Shown here: positions 1-6,992 of the stretch, piece by piece
Layout: each line of letters begins with the position of its first letter
How positions within the stretch are numbered: position 1 is the first letter of the stretch
Assembly: GCF_026241105.1 (NCBI RefSeq)
Contig: NZ_JAPFFT010000006.1
Coordinates: 1 to 64,000 of the forward strand
Source: Arthrobacter rhizophilus
GTDB taxonomy: Bacteria; Actinomycetota; Actinomycetes; Actinomycetales; Micrococcaceae
Length of the DNA: 64,000 nucleotides
Direction: 5' to 3'
Made by a program: the position numbers and the translations under genes
Notes under the pieces: generated by a model
The model's input: only the letters and a program-made list of their open reading frames with translations
What the model was told of the DNA's origin: nothing
The model's database searches: none

Positions 1-197
1 TCCTTCTCCAGCTCCCTGGTCCGTTTGGACGCCTCGGCGTTCTTCTCGGACCCGTACTGGTTCAGCCACCGGTACCAAGTGGCTTCGGTGACCTGGAGCT
101 CCTTGACGACCTCGACCATCGGGCGCCCGTCATTGAGCATCTTCTGGCCCTGCCGGACCTTGGCGATGACCTGCTCGGGGGTGTGTCTGCGTGCCAT
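1..197 (-). CDS. IS3-family transposase OrfA, partial (N-terminal ~65 residues)
   Basis: The reverse-strand translation starts MARRHTPEQVIAKVRQGQ and continues with MVEVVKELQVTEATWYRW, the helix-turn-helix of IS3 OrfA proteins that bind the element ends. The charged stretch that follows (KNAEASKRTKELEKE) is the start of the leucine-zipper region. The gene runs off the left edge, so frameshifting into orfB cannot be checked. The ATG at 197 follows an excellent Shine-Dalgarno sequence. IS3 family is sure; the subgroup is not. Confidence 0.85.
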   Translation of the reverse strand, partial: MARRHTPEQVIAKVRQGQKMLNDGRPMVEVVKELQVTEATWYRWLNQYGSEKNAEASKRTRELEK

Positions 198-285
198 GAT
201 TCGTGAATTTCCTCCTGCGTCCATTCTCGGACACGAAACTCACACAAACACTGGACTCCTACTCGGGGACCCAACCAGAGTGTCA
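1..285 (-). mobile_element. End of an IS3-family insertion sequence (cut by window edge)
   Basis: The reverse strand carries the 5' end of an IS3-type orfA directly after a strong ribosome binding site (AGGAGGAA, reverse strand, just upstream of the start at 197). About 88 bases of leader separate the start codon from a likely IS terminus, which on the reverse strand begins TGACACTCTGGTTGG near 285. The other end, orfB and the target duplication lie outside the window, so the exact boundary is inferred. Confidence 0.7.
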
Positions 286-559
286 TGAGTGGCGCTTCCG
301 ATGCTCAGGCCGTGGTGGCACGTCGTCGCTGTGCCACCACGACGGATAGCGTGGCTCTGATTTACCTGCATTCAACGAACACAGAGACGGCACTCGAAGG
401 CTAGGTCTCGCAAACCCCGTCTAGGTGTAGTCCGGCAAAAAATGAGTGTGAGGAATCATGAAAATAGGTGCAAAATCGGCCTTCACCTAGCCTTTCGGGG
501 CCCTTTTGGACACGGCCTAGGTGTGTTCCGCAAAAAATCACGGCGAAAGAGTGCGGCAG
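286..559. other. Gene-free stretch between IS end and PucR relic
   Basis: No convincing coding frame. The only visible structure is an imperfect direct repeat: CTAGGTGTAGTCCGGCAAAA at 421-440 and CTAGGTGTGTTCCGCAAAAA at 517-536, each ending in AAAAAAT, about 96 bases apart, with the reverse motif CACCTAG at 484-490 between them. The stretch ends at the stop codon of the PucR relic. Confidence 0.5.
421..538. repeat. Imperfect direct repeat pair, ~22 bp, 96 bp apart
   Basis: Positions 421-443 and 517-538 share CTAGGTGT, then TCCG or TTCCG, then CAAAAAAT, with a few differences. An inverted partial copy (CACCTAG) lies at 484-490. The function is unknown. They could be remnants of a mobile-element end or part of a small terminator-like structure downstream of the relic gene. 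Confidence 0.4.
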
Positions 560-1152
560 TTATGCGCCGTCCCCTCGGCCCACCAACTCATCCGTGTACT
601 GCAGCGCGATCCAAAGTTCTGCGCGCACCTGGGCCTGGTTCAAGTCGGTATCAAGAAGCTCGGCGAGCAGACCAATCTGACGGCGCACACTGTTGCGGTG
701 CAGGCCCAACAGTTTGGCAGAGGCGTCCCAGCTGCCGTTCTCGCCTAGCCAGCCCCGGAGCACGGCCAACAGCGGATCCCGTCGTTCGGGCTCCAAGGCG
801 AGTACCGGTTCAAGCAGCCGCGCGGCCAACATGGACCCGGCCTCACGCCCGAGGAGTCCGGTCACGGACCAGGTAACCTCGTCGACCCGGGCGCTCTTGC
901 CACTCGATTGCACGCGGCTGCGGAGCGACGTCACCCGCTGGTGCGCTGTGGCGAGCCCGGTCAGTTCCGTCGGGTCTCCGATGACGAGGCGCCAACCGAG
1001 CTTTTCGACGTCCGCCAGGAGCGCGTCATCCACCTTCAAACGAGTAATCGCAGCGAATCCGTATTCGGTGACTTCAACCAGTTTGGTGTCGAAGAGGCGC
1101 CGCCACTGCAATAGCTCACGCACCGGGCTGTCGCCCGCGGGCCATTCGGGAG
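560..1152 (-). pseudogene. PucR-family regulator relic, C-terminal ~195 residues only
   Basis: The reverse strand encodes the same C-terminal region as the intact regulator at 4055-5668. Only a few residues differ over about 185 (EVTEYGF for EVTDYGF, SSGKSARV for SSGRSARV, GWLGENGSW for GWLSENGSW, and an altered tail). It keeps the HTH_30-type helix-turn-helix (SAKLLGLHRNSVRRQIGLL). The N-terminal PucR domain and start are gone: similarity stops near 1152-1156 inside the codons for DSPEWPAGDSP, where a different gene fragment joins. It is in direct orientation to the intact copy, so it is a truncated duplicate. An in-frame internal ATG exists at 1123, but no promoter is visible and a functional product is unlikely. 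Confidence 0.85.
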
Positions 1153-1156
1153 AGTC
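585..1156 (-). repeat. Direct repeat of 4082-4656 (duplicated PucR segment)
   Basis: About 570 bases are nearly identical to 4082-4656, in the same orientation and about 3.5 kb away. The right end is sharp: GCCATTCGGGAGAGTC is shared (1141-1156 and 4641-4656), then the sequences diverge completely. The left end fades near the gene's stop codon. Substitutions scattered at codon third positions show that the copies have aged or came from a slightly diverged donor. Confidence 0.9.
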
Positions 1157-1380
1157 AACTCAATGTGGCCTACGCAAACCACAGCGGCCACGAGGACGGT
1201 TGTGATTTCCTTGGTGGAAGTGTGGTCGCCGGCCCAGACGGCTCGCTGCTGGCTGCCGCCGGTGACGGGGCCGCACTGCTGTTCGCTGAGATCTCCACGG
1301 AAAGCGTCAAGACGGCGCGGGAACAAGTGCCGTACCTGCGCGAACGCCGCCCGGAGCTTTACCGCGAGTGGGATTCGTAG
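1153..1380 (+). pseudogene. Nitrilase-superfamily (carbon-nitrogen hydrolase) relic, C-terminal ~75 residues
   Basis: The frame reads NVAYANHSGHEDGCDFLGG, then SVVAGPDGSLLA, and ends PYLRERRPELYREWDS and a stop. This is the C-terminal third of a nitrilase/amidase-superfamily enzyme: the V-YANH-G block, the GGSVV-GPDG strand and the C-terminal DRRPELY-like tail are typical. The catalytic Glu-Lys-Cys half is missing because the 5' part is replaced by the PucR relic on the opposite strand at about 1152. No start or ribosome binding site is visible. Intact relatives hydrolyse amides or nitriles. The relic suggests that such an enzyme once closed the amine-oxidase cluster that survives at 4055-10264. 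Confidence 0.75.
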
Positions 1381-2024
1381 CCCTATTTCTCTAGTGTTGG
1401 GGATTCGAGAGAGACGCGTCTTGCTGGGCGCCTGACGTCGGGTCCAACCTCAAAGACGGATATTTCAAAATAGAGGCTCATTGAGAAGCCCGCGTCCTCG
1501 TGAGTCTTCCTCACCCGGACGGCATGGATATCGGCATGGCAGAGACCGTTATTCCGAACCGTAGATATTCCCCGGCTGAGCGAATCTGTAATCTGCGAAC
1601 CACACACCAAAGCCCGGGGACAACATGCCGGCTTTTCACGCAGCCCCATTTGGACAGGAGAGGCTTGCGGTTGGCGCGAGTTCATGACTTGGCCCTGCAG
1701 CCGGGGAACGTTGTGTTGAGATCATTTTTTACAATCGATGTTCTTAGTGGGCATGGGGTATTGACAGGGAGCCTGGTGGCGGAGGAGAGTCTGCTAACCG
1801 CGACGAGGATAGTCGTGGTTTCCAATGGATTTAGCGCATATTGGGGGAGTCATGGAACAGTGGCGTTTGAGTTTCCTAGCTAAGGGATCTCAGTCCAAAT
1901 ACCGTCTTGGAAGAGGACTTGATGCCGAGACAATCGGCACGGTCTCACGATGGCTAAGATCCCCGCTTCTCAGTCAGACACCCTCAATGTAAATTCTCGT
2001 CAAATCTACGTTGAGGGTGGAACG
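1381..2024. other. 644-bp region without a recognisable gene
   Basis: Open frames exist on both strands (for example 1500-1883 forward and 1383-1685 reverse), but their translations look random and lack ribosome binding sites and typical codon bias. The stretch is locally AT-rich (TCATTTTTTACAATCGATG near 1721-1739), unlike the neighbouring genes, which fits a decayed or imported segment. It presumably also holds the promoter of the lipoprotein gene at 2025. Confidence 0.5.
1979..2019 (+). promoter_or_regulatory. Hairpin overlapping the lipoprotein ribosome binding site
   Basis: CACCCTCAATGTA (1979-1991) pairs with TACGTTGAGGGTG (2007-2019), 12 of 13 positions, across a 15-base loop. The right arm contains GAGGG, the only candidate Shine-Dalgarno for the ATG at 2025. 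A folded leader would hide it. This could act as a translational switch or thermometer, or it could be an operator. The pairing is seen; the role is inferred. Confidence 0.45.
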
Positions 2025-2510
2025 ATGGCGAACATTCGCTGGTGGCAGAAGGCATTACCCATTCTGATCGCTTCTTTCGCGCTGGCGGCGTGTGGGGCAG
2101 CTCCCGGCCCGGGCACCGCTGCTCCGACCCCCTCACCGACGGAGACCTGCGCGTCGTTCCTGCCGACAGCTCCCTGCGGGACCTACGCGAGTGTTTCGGG
2201 CACGGAAGACGGCAAGGATCTTCCCTGGGCATCCTCCGGAGCTGTTACCGCGAAACTGCAGACCGTGGGCGGATCACTCCATTTGACCGTCACGACTACG
2301 TGTGGACCATTAGGCGGTCCCGCAACAAGGACAGGAACTGTTCTCACGGTCGGAGATATCGCCGTGGGTGCCGCCGCCTGCGCCGAACTCGCCGCCTCCC
2401 AGCAGCAGTGGGTCCTGGCCTTCCTTAAGAAGCCCATCGATATGGCATACAACAACGGCACTCTGACATGGACCAGCGGAACCGACTCGCTGGCCTTCAA
2501 GCCAAAGTAG
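2025..2510 (+). CDS. META/HslJ-like lipoprotein
   Basis: A 161-residue secreted lipoprotein. The signal peptide MANIRWWQKALPILIASFAL ends in a lipobox, LAAC, with the lipid-bearing Cys at about residue 23. A Pro/Thr/Ser-rich linker follows (GTAAPTPSPTETC). The remaining ~115 residues resemble a META/HslJ fold: two related halves with GTYASVSG and TGTVLTVGDIA, ending in LTWTSGTDSLAFKP. These proteins sit on the outer face of the membrane; some are linked to heat or antibiotic stress. ATG 2025 is chosen over the in-frame ATG at 1950 because it gives a proper signal peptide and sits 4 bases after GAGGGTGG. The protease gene follows 63 bases downstream. Confidence 0.7.
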   Translation: MANIRWWQKALPILIASFALAACGAAPGPGTAAPTPSPTETCASFLPTAPCGTYASVSGTEDGKDLPWASSGAVTAKLQTVGGSLHLTVTTTCGPLGGPATRTGTVLTVGDIAVGAAACAELAASQQQWVLAFLKKPIDMAYNNGTLTWTSGTDSLAFKPK

Positions 2511-2573
2511 CCATCCACCGCATCCCAGAGTCGAAGTCGTCCCCACGCACCGAATATTGAAGAAGGGGAAATC

Positions 2574-3839
2574 GTGAAGATCGCACTCGGTTCTATTCGC
2601 ATGTGTTCTGCGCTGCTGTTGGCAGTCTCAAGTCTAGGAGCTGCTTCAGCTCAAGCCGACCCGAATCCGCCCACAGGTCCTGCCGGATCCAGTGAGATCG
2701 ATCGCTACATGGCGGCCAAAGGGAATACATTTCTCGACACCCAGAAGGAGCTTTCGGACTTCAAACACTGGATCACCGAACAGCCCGGAATCGAACAGGC
2801 CGGTTACGTCGAGCAGGTGAACAATGCTGAGACCCGATCCTCAAAGATCCTTTGGAAAGGTCCTTCGGTCCTGCGTGACATTGTGAAAACCGAGGGCCAG
2901 GCCCGTGGGATATCAGTGACATTCTCAGAGCGCCCGTATTCGTTGCCTGAAATCCGTGCCGCCATCAAACGGATCGACGCCCAGAAGAAGGCAATAACGG
3001 CTTTGGGGTTCCAAATTGAGGGAATCGTCGGAGTTCGGGACGATGACGGAGCCATCGCAGTTGAAGGTCACGCGATTGGGGCCGCTGCCGTCGACACGGC
3101 AAGAGTAGCCGACGCCGCAAAACAAGCGGCAGGCACGGCGGTCAGATTGGTTGACGGGAAGCGAAGCACACCTGCAACACGTTCCAACGACTCCTCACCA
3201 TTTAACTCGGGTGCCTACATGCAAACTGGCTCTTACTCCAAATGCACCACAGGATTCGCCCTCGCAGATGCGAATCGGACGTACACGATTACTGCCAGAC
3301 ACTGTGACCTCGGGCCTTGGTATGACCGCAACGATTGGGGTGTTTCCTTAGGAAGCGAATTCTGGGATTCTTCCGGGGGCCAATCATCGTTGATGACCGG
3401 GTACGGCAGCAAATGGATGTACGACGGCACGTGGGACAACAGCTGGGGCTACTCGAAGGCAACAGCCGGATTTCAAGACGTGTCTCTCGGGGATTGGATC
3501 TGCACAAGCGGCGGCAACTCCGGGGTCCACTGCGGAATCCAGGTCGAGGGCATGTGGTACTTGTGGGATGACGGCTACGGTAGCGCCTATAACATCGAGG
3601 CCTTCCAGATGACCTGGCCTCAGATCGCGGCCATTCAGGGCGACAGCGGCGGGCCCGTCCTCATGCCTTACTCAGACGGCACCGTAGGGGCCGTTGGGAT
3701 GATCCAGGCCGTCCTAAATGCCCACTACGACAATTGCGGTTCAGTCCATGACCCCGGCTACCTGTGCTCGCAGGCAGTCCTCTTCACCTCAACCCGGACC
3801 ATCGCAAATAACTATGGCCTGAGCCTAGTCACCTGGTAG
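2574..3839 (+). CDS. Secreted trypsin-like serine protease (S1 family) with propeptide
   Basis: A 421-residue exported protease. The signal peptide is residues 1-28 (hydrophobic ALLLAVSSLGAASAQA). A propeptide-like region at about 30-200 probably acts as an intramolecular chaperone, as in alpha-lytic/streptogrisin-type enzymes. The catalytic domain (about 210-421) shows His243 in TITARHC, a likely Asp near 284 (WMYDGTWD) and Ser358 in IQGDSGGPV. Cysteine pairs 224/244 and 310/320 suggest disulfides. It should cleave proteins outside the cell. GTG at 2574 lies after AGAAGGGGAA. A perfect palindrome follows the stop. Its place between two copies of a duplicated segment marks it as accessory. 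Confidence 0.85.
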   Translation: MKIALGSIRMCSALLLAVSSLGAASAQADPNPPTGPAGSSEIDRYMAAKGNTFLDTQKELSDFKHWITEQPGIEQAGYVEQVNNAETRSSKILWKGPSVLRDIVKTEGQARGISVTFSERPYSLPEIRAAIKRIDAQKKAITALGFQIEGIVGVRDDDGAIAVEGHAIGAAAVDTARVADAAKQAAGTAVRLVDGKRSTPATRSNDSSPFNSGAYMQTGSYSKCTTGFALADANRTYTITARHCDLGPWYDRNDWGVSLGSEFWDSSGGQSSLMTGYGSKWMYDGTWDNSWGYSKATAGFQDVSLGDWICTSGGNSGVHCGIQVEGMWYLWDDGYGSAYNIEAFQMTWPQIAAIQGDSGGPVLMPYSDGTVGAVGMIQAVLNAHYDNCGSVHDPGYLCSQAVLFTSTRTIANNYGLSLVTW

Positions 3840-3871
3840 CGTCACCGAAACCTGGCTTTACGCCCACGAAA

Positions 3872-3905
3872 GGCTGTGCGGGCCGGGATCCCGGCCCGCA
3901 CAGCC
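3872..3905 (+). terminator. Perfect 34-bp palindrome after the protease gene
   Basis: The 17-base arm starting GGCTGTGCGGGCC is repeated in inverse without a loop, centred on GGGATCCC at 3885-3892, and followed by TCTCTC. It starts 32 bases after the stop codon, so it probably ends protease transcription. The U-tract is weak. Confidence 0.6.
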
Positions 3906-4054
3906 TCTCTCGTCCGGGATGACTACCGCGGCCGCGATGGCGTGGGTCGTCGCTTTCTGGAAGCGGATGGCGAGCTGAAGATCACCGACCCTCGCCACGG
4001 CGGCCCTGGTCGCCCAATTCCAACGAACCAACCACAACGACGCCAGGATGCTGG

Positions 4055-5668
4055 CTAACCGCCGCCGTCCGCTCCACGCACCAACTCATCTGTGTACTGC
4101 AGCGCGATCCAAAGCTCTGCGCGCACCTGGGCCTGGTTCAAGTCGGTATCAAGAAGCTCGGCGAGCAGCCCGATCTGGCGGCGCACGCTGTTGCGGTGCA
4201 GGCCCAGCAGTTTGGCGGAGGCGTCCCAGCTGCCGTTCTCGCTCAACCAGCCCCGCAGCACGGCCAACAGCGGATCCCGTCGCTCGGGCTCCAAGGCGAG
4301 TACCGGTTCAAGTAGCCGCGCGGCCAGCATGGACCCGGCCTCGCGTCCCAGGAGTCCGGTGACGGACCAGGTAACCTCGTCGACCCGGGCGCTTCGTCCG
4401 CTGGACTGGACCCGTGAACGGAGCGACGTCACCCGCTGGTGCGCTGTGGCGAGCCCGGTCAGTTCCGTCGGGTCTCCGATGACGAGCCGCCAACCGAGCT
4501 TTTCGACGTCCGCCAGGAGCGCGTCATCCACCTTCAAACGGGTAATCGCAGCGAATCCGTAATCGGTGACTTCAACCAGTTTGGTGTCGAAGAGGCGCCG
4601 CCACTGCAATAGCTCACGCACCGGGCTGTCGCCGGCCGGCCATTCGGGAGAGTCCATTTTGATGCCCTGGACCACCCGCAGGGGAGCGGAGCGCGTGGAG
4701 GACAAGCTTTGCGCGAGGAGGTCCTTGAACCCGTTGATGTGCCGCGTACCGCCAGTAGCAAGGCTCTCCGGGTGCAGCAGCAATGCGGTGGCCAGCTGGC
4801 TCGGCGCGAGCGAACCGCTGGTCCGTTGCCGGACCAGCAACTCCAGCAGCCCCACCACGGACTGCACCACGCTGTTTTGGGCGGGAGCCAGCGCAACGTC
4901 CGAACCCAGAATCAGGGCGCCCAGGTTGGCATCCTTGGTGCTCCGCAGCGGGTGGCCGAAAACCATCGCGGAGCCCGGCTGCTCAAAGCCGTCCACCTCA
5001 ACGCGCGGCCCTCTGCCCGAAAGGAGCCGCTCCAGCATTGGCTCCAGCAGTGAAAGCTCGACGCCGGTGCTGCCGCCGGCGGCGTGGGCGCGTGCACGGA
5101 TCCGCCCGTCCGCGCCGACCAGCAGGGCCCAGACAGGCGCCTTTTGGACCAGCGCGGCGAGCAGTTCGTGTTCAGGTCGAGGCGAGAGGACAGCCCGCAT
5201 GAGCTGCCTGTTGGTGTCCGCGAGTTGGCGGAAAACCTTCGCGTTGTCCGATTCCAGAAGCTGGGAGAACTCCAGTCCGATCGCGGCGAACGGGATGGAT
5301 TCCGGGATCTCAATCAGAGTGAGTTTGTGCCGGCGGCAAGCCTTCAGCAGCTCGGACGGGACGGCGTCGAAATACGGCCTGATGCCGAACCCCAGCGCCG
5401 CCACCTTGGCCCCCACCAGCCGCTTCACGTAAGCGTCAACGTTCTCCTGGGAAGCGCCGTCGCCCAGGAAGGGGAGCCCTGCGGTCAGCAGGAACTCTCC
5501 CTCCGGGAGGTAGGGGGTGGGATCGTCCAGTTCGCTGGGCTCAACCCAACGCAGCAGTTCCTCGCCGCTGCCGCCGTCGTGGAGTATTTCCAACTCGGGC
5601 GGCAGCTGCTTGAGGAACTGATCGAGCGTGACAAAACTCAGGCGGCCCTGGCTCGGATCAGGCGACAT
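4055..5668 (-). CDS. PucR-family transcriptional regulator
   Basis: A 537-residue regulator. The N-terminal PucR domain (about residues 10-130) begins FVTLDQFLKQLPPELEILHD and holds YLPEGEFLLTAGLPFL. A central GAF/GGDEF-like sensor segment follows. The C-terminal HTH_30 helix-turn-helix (about 475-530) contains NGSWDASAKLLGLHRNSVRR. PucR proteins respond to small nitrogenous ligands and usually control neighbouring catabolic genes. ATG 5668 overlaps the end of alr by 11 bases (ATGTCGCCTGA), so the two are co-translated; a longer frame upstream only runs into alr. Likely targets are alr and the divergent permease-oxidase pair. A truncated duplicate lies at 560-1152. Confidence 0.85.
   Translation of the reverse strand: MSPDPSQGRLSFVTLDQFLKQLPPELEILHDGGSGEELLRWVEPSELDDPTPYLPEGEFLLTAGLPFLGDGASQENVDAYVKRLVGAKVAALGFGIRPYFDAVPSELLKACRRHKLTLIEIPESIPFAAIGLEFSQLLESDNAKVFRQLADTNRQLMRAVLSPRPEHELLAALVQKAPVWALLVGADGRIRARAHAAGGSTGVELSLLEPMLERLLSGRGPRVEVDGFEQPGSAMVFGHPLRSTKDANLGALILGSDVALAPAQNSVVQSVVGLLELLVRQRTSGSLAPSQLATALLLHPESLATGGTRHINGFKDLLAQSLSSTRSAPLRVVQGIKMDSPEWPAGDSPVRELLQWRRLFDTKLVEVTDYGFAAITRLKVDDALLADVEKLGWRLVIGDPTELTGLATAHQRVTSLRSRVQSSGRSARVDEVTWSVTGLLGREAGSMLAARLLEPVLALEPERRDPLLAVLRGWLSENGSWDASAKLLGLHRNSVRRQIGLLAELLDTDLNQAQVRAELWIALQYTDELVRGADGGG
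4082..4656 (-). repeat. Direct repeat of 585-1156 (inside the intact PucR gene)
   Basis: This is the intact-gene partner of the truncated duplicate upstream. The two copies are in direct orientation and enclose the nitrilase relic, the lipoprotein and the protease (1157-4081). Homologous recombination between them would delete or tandemly amplify that ~3.5-kb segment. Confidence 0.85.
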
Positions 5669-6893
5669 CGCTCGGTGCCTTCCTGGCTGCGGGATCCTGG
5701 TAATCGGGGCACTCGTAAGCGCGGGACTCATACACGCGGGGGAGGCGCGGCGCAATCCGGTTGATGATCTCGTCCCCGTGGCTTCCGATTGCGGCGCCCC
5801 AATCGTCTGCGCTCGCAGCTCCTCCGGCCGGATCGCCGAACAGAACCGCCGTATCTCCGACCTCGATCCCGGATGCATCGGGACCCAGGTCCACCATGAA
5901 CTGGTCCATGCATACCTTGCCGATCACGGGGACTTTTCGTCCGGCGATCTGGACCAGGCTGCGGCCGCTGATTCCCTTGGGGATGCCGTCGGCGTAGCCC
6001 AAGGGAATGAGACCGAGATGGCGCGGCTCATGCGTGATGGCTTGGTGTTCGTAGCTGACTCCGGTTCCCGCGGGGACTTTCTTGACCATGACCAGCGGTG
6101 CGGTGACGCTCAGTGCGGGGCGCAGTCCGAAGTCGGCGGGATTCAGGTGATCCGCGGGCGCCAGCCCGTAGATAGCCAGGCCTGCACGGACCATGTCGAA
6201 GTGGAATTCGGGCCGGTCCAGGATGTTGGCCGAGCTGGATACGTGCCGTAGTTGCGGGTCCAGTCCGGCGGCCCGCGCTTCGCGCACGGCATCCTCGAAT
6301 TCCGCCACGGCGGCCGCGTTGCCCGGGTGCGCGGGAACATCGGCCCAGGCCAGATGGGTCCAGATGCCGCGGACCAGCACCGTGCCGTCTTGTTCGGCCT
6401 TGCGCGCGTGGGCCACCAGTTCTGGCCAGTCTTCCTTTCGTGCGCCGCCGCGGCTGAGGCCGCTGTCCAGTTCCAGGTGTACGACGGCGGGGCGCCCCAA
6501 CTGCCTCGCGATACCCGCCAGGACCTCAAGCTGGCTGACGCTCCCAAGCGAAACGTCGACGTCGTACTCGAGTGCCTCTCGGATTGTTGCGCTGGTCTGG
6601 GATGCCAGATAAAGCCAGGACAAGACGGGCACGGTGATGCCCGCCTTGCGGAGCGCGATGGCTTCGCTGAGCTGCGCTGTTCCCAGCCAGTCAGCTCCTG
6701 CCTCCACTGCCGTGCGAGCTACATCCACCAGACCGTGCCCGTAGCCGTTACCTTTGACGACGGCCATGAAATACGGCGCGGCGGTGCGCTCCTTCAAGGC
6801 TTTGATGTTGTCTGAAATCGCAGACAGATCAACGCTGACCTGCCCGGAAAGCGCCGCTTCCGGCGTCGGTTCTGATTGTGCAATACGTCTCAT
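5658..6893 (-). CDS. alr: Alanine racemase (PLP-dependent)
   Basis: 411 residues with the full Alr layout. The PLP lysine is Lys47 in AVVKGNGYGHG, and the second catalytic base is Tyr281 in TGVSYEHQ. The C-terminal beta-domain includes VCMDQFMVDLG and GDEIINRI. It interconverts L- and D-alanine (possibly other amino acids) in the cytoplasm. Placement in an operon with PucR and divergent to an amino-acid permease and oxidase suggests a catabolic role more than cell-wall supply. The genome probably has another alr, but that lies outside the window. On the reverse strand a TATAGT (6907-6902) sits 8 bases before the ATG with no clear Shine-Dalgarno, so the mRNA may be leaderless. Confidence 0.9.
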   Translation of the reverse strand: MRRIAQSEPTPEAALSGQVSVDLSAISDNIKALKERTAAPYFMAVVKGNGYGHGLVDVARTAVEAGADWLGTAQLSEAIALRKAGITVPVLSWLYLASQTSATIREALEYDVDVSLGSVSQLEVLAGIARQLGRPAVVHLELDSGLSRGGARKEDWPELVAHARKAEQDGTVLVRGIWTHLAWADVPAHPGNAAAVAEFEDAVREARAAGLDPQLRHVSSSANILDRPEFHFDMVRAGLAIYGLAPADHLNPADFGLRPALSVTAPLVMVKKVPAGTGVSYEHQAITHEPRHLGLIPLGYADGIPKGISGRSLVQIAGRKVPVIGKVCMDQFMVDLGPDASGIEVGDTAVLFGDPAGGAASADDWGAAIGSHGDEIINRIAPRLPRVYESRAYECPDYQDPAARKAPSDVA

Positions 6894-6992
6894 GGTTGAT
6901 CACTATAGGTCATTTTGCACCTCTATGAGAGCTGGCTCACAGGCTTACGGTGGACACGGGAAACCGCAAACTACTCTGAAGGGACGTCAACG

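Noticed and set aside
1500..1883. Possible 127-codon gene in the gap before the lipoprotein
   Set aside because: No ribosome binding site, no family resemblance and poor codon use; more likely decayed sequence.
3906..4054. Possible relic gene between the protease terminator and pucR
   Set aside because: Short frames on both strands give no recognisable family; too short to support a call.
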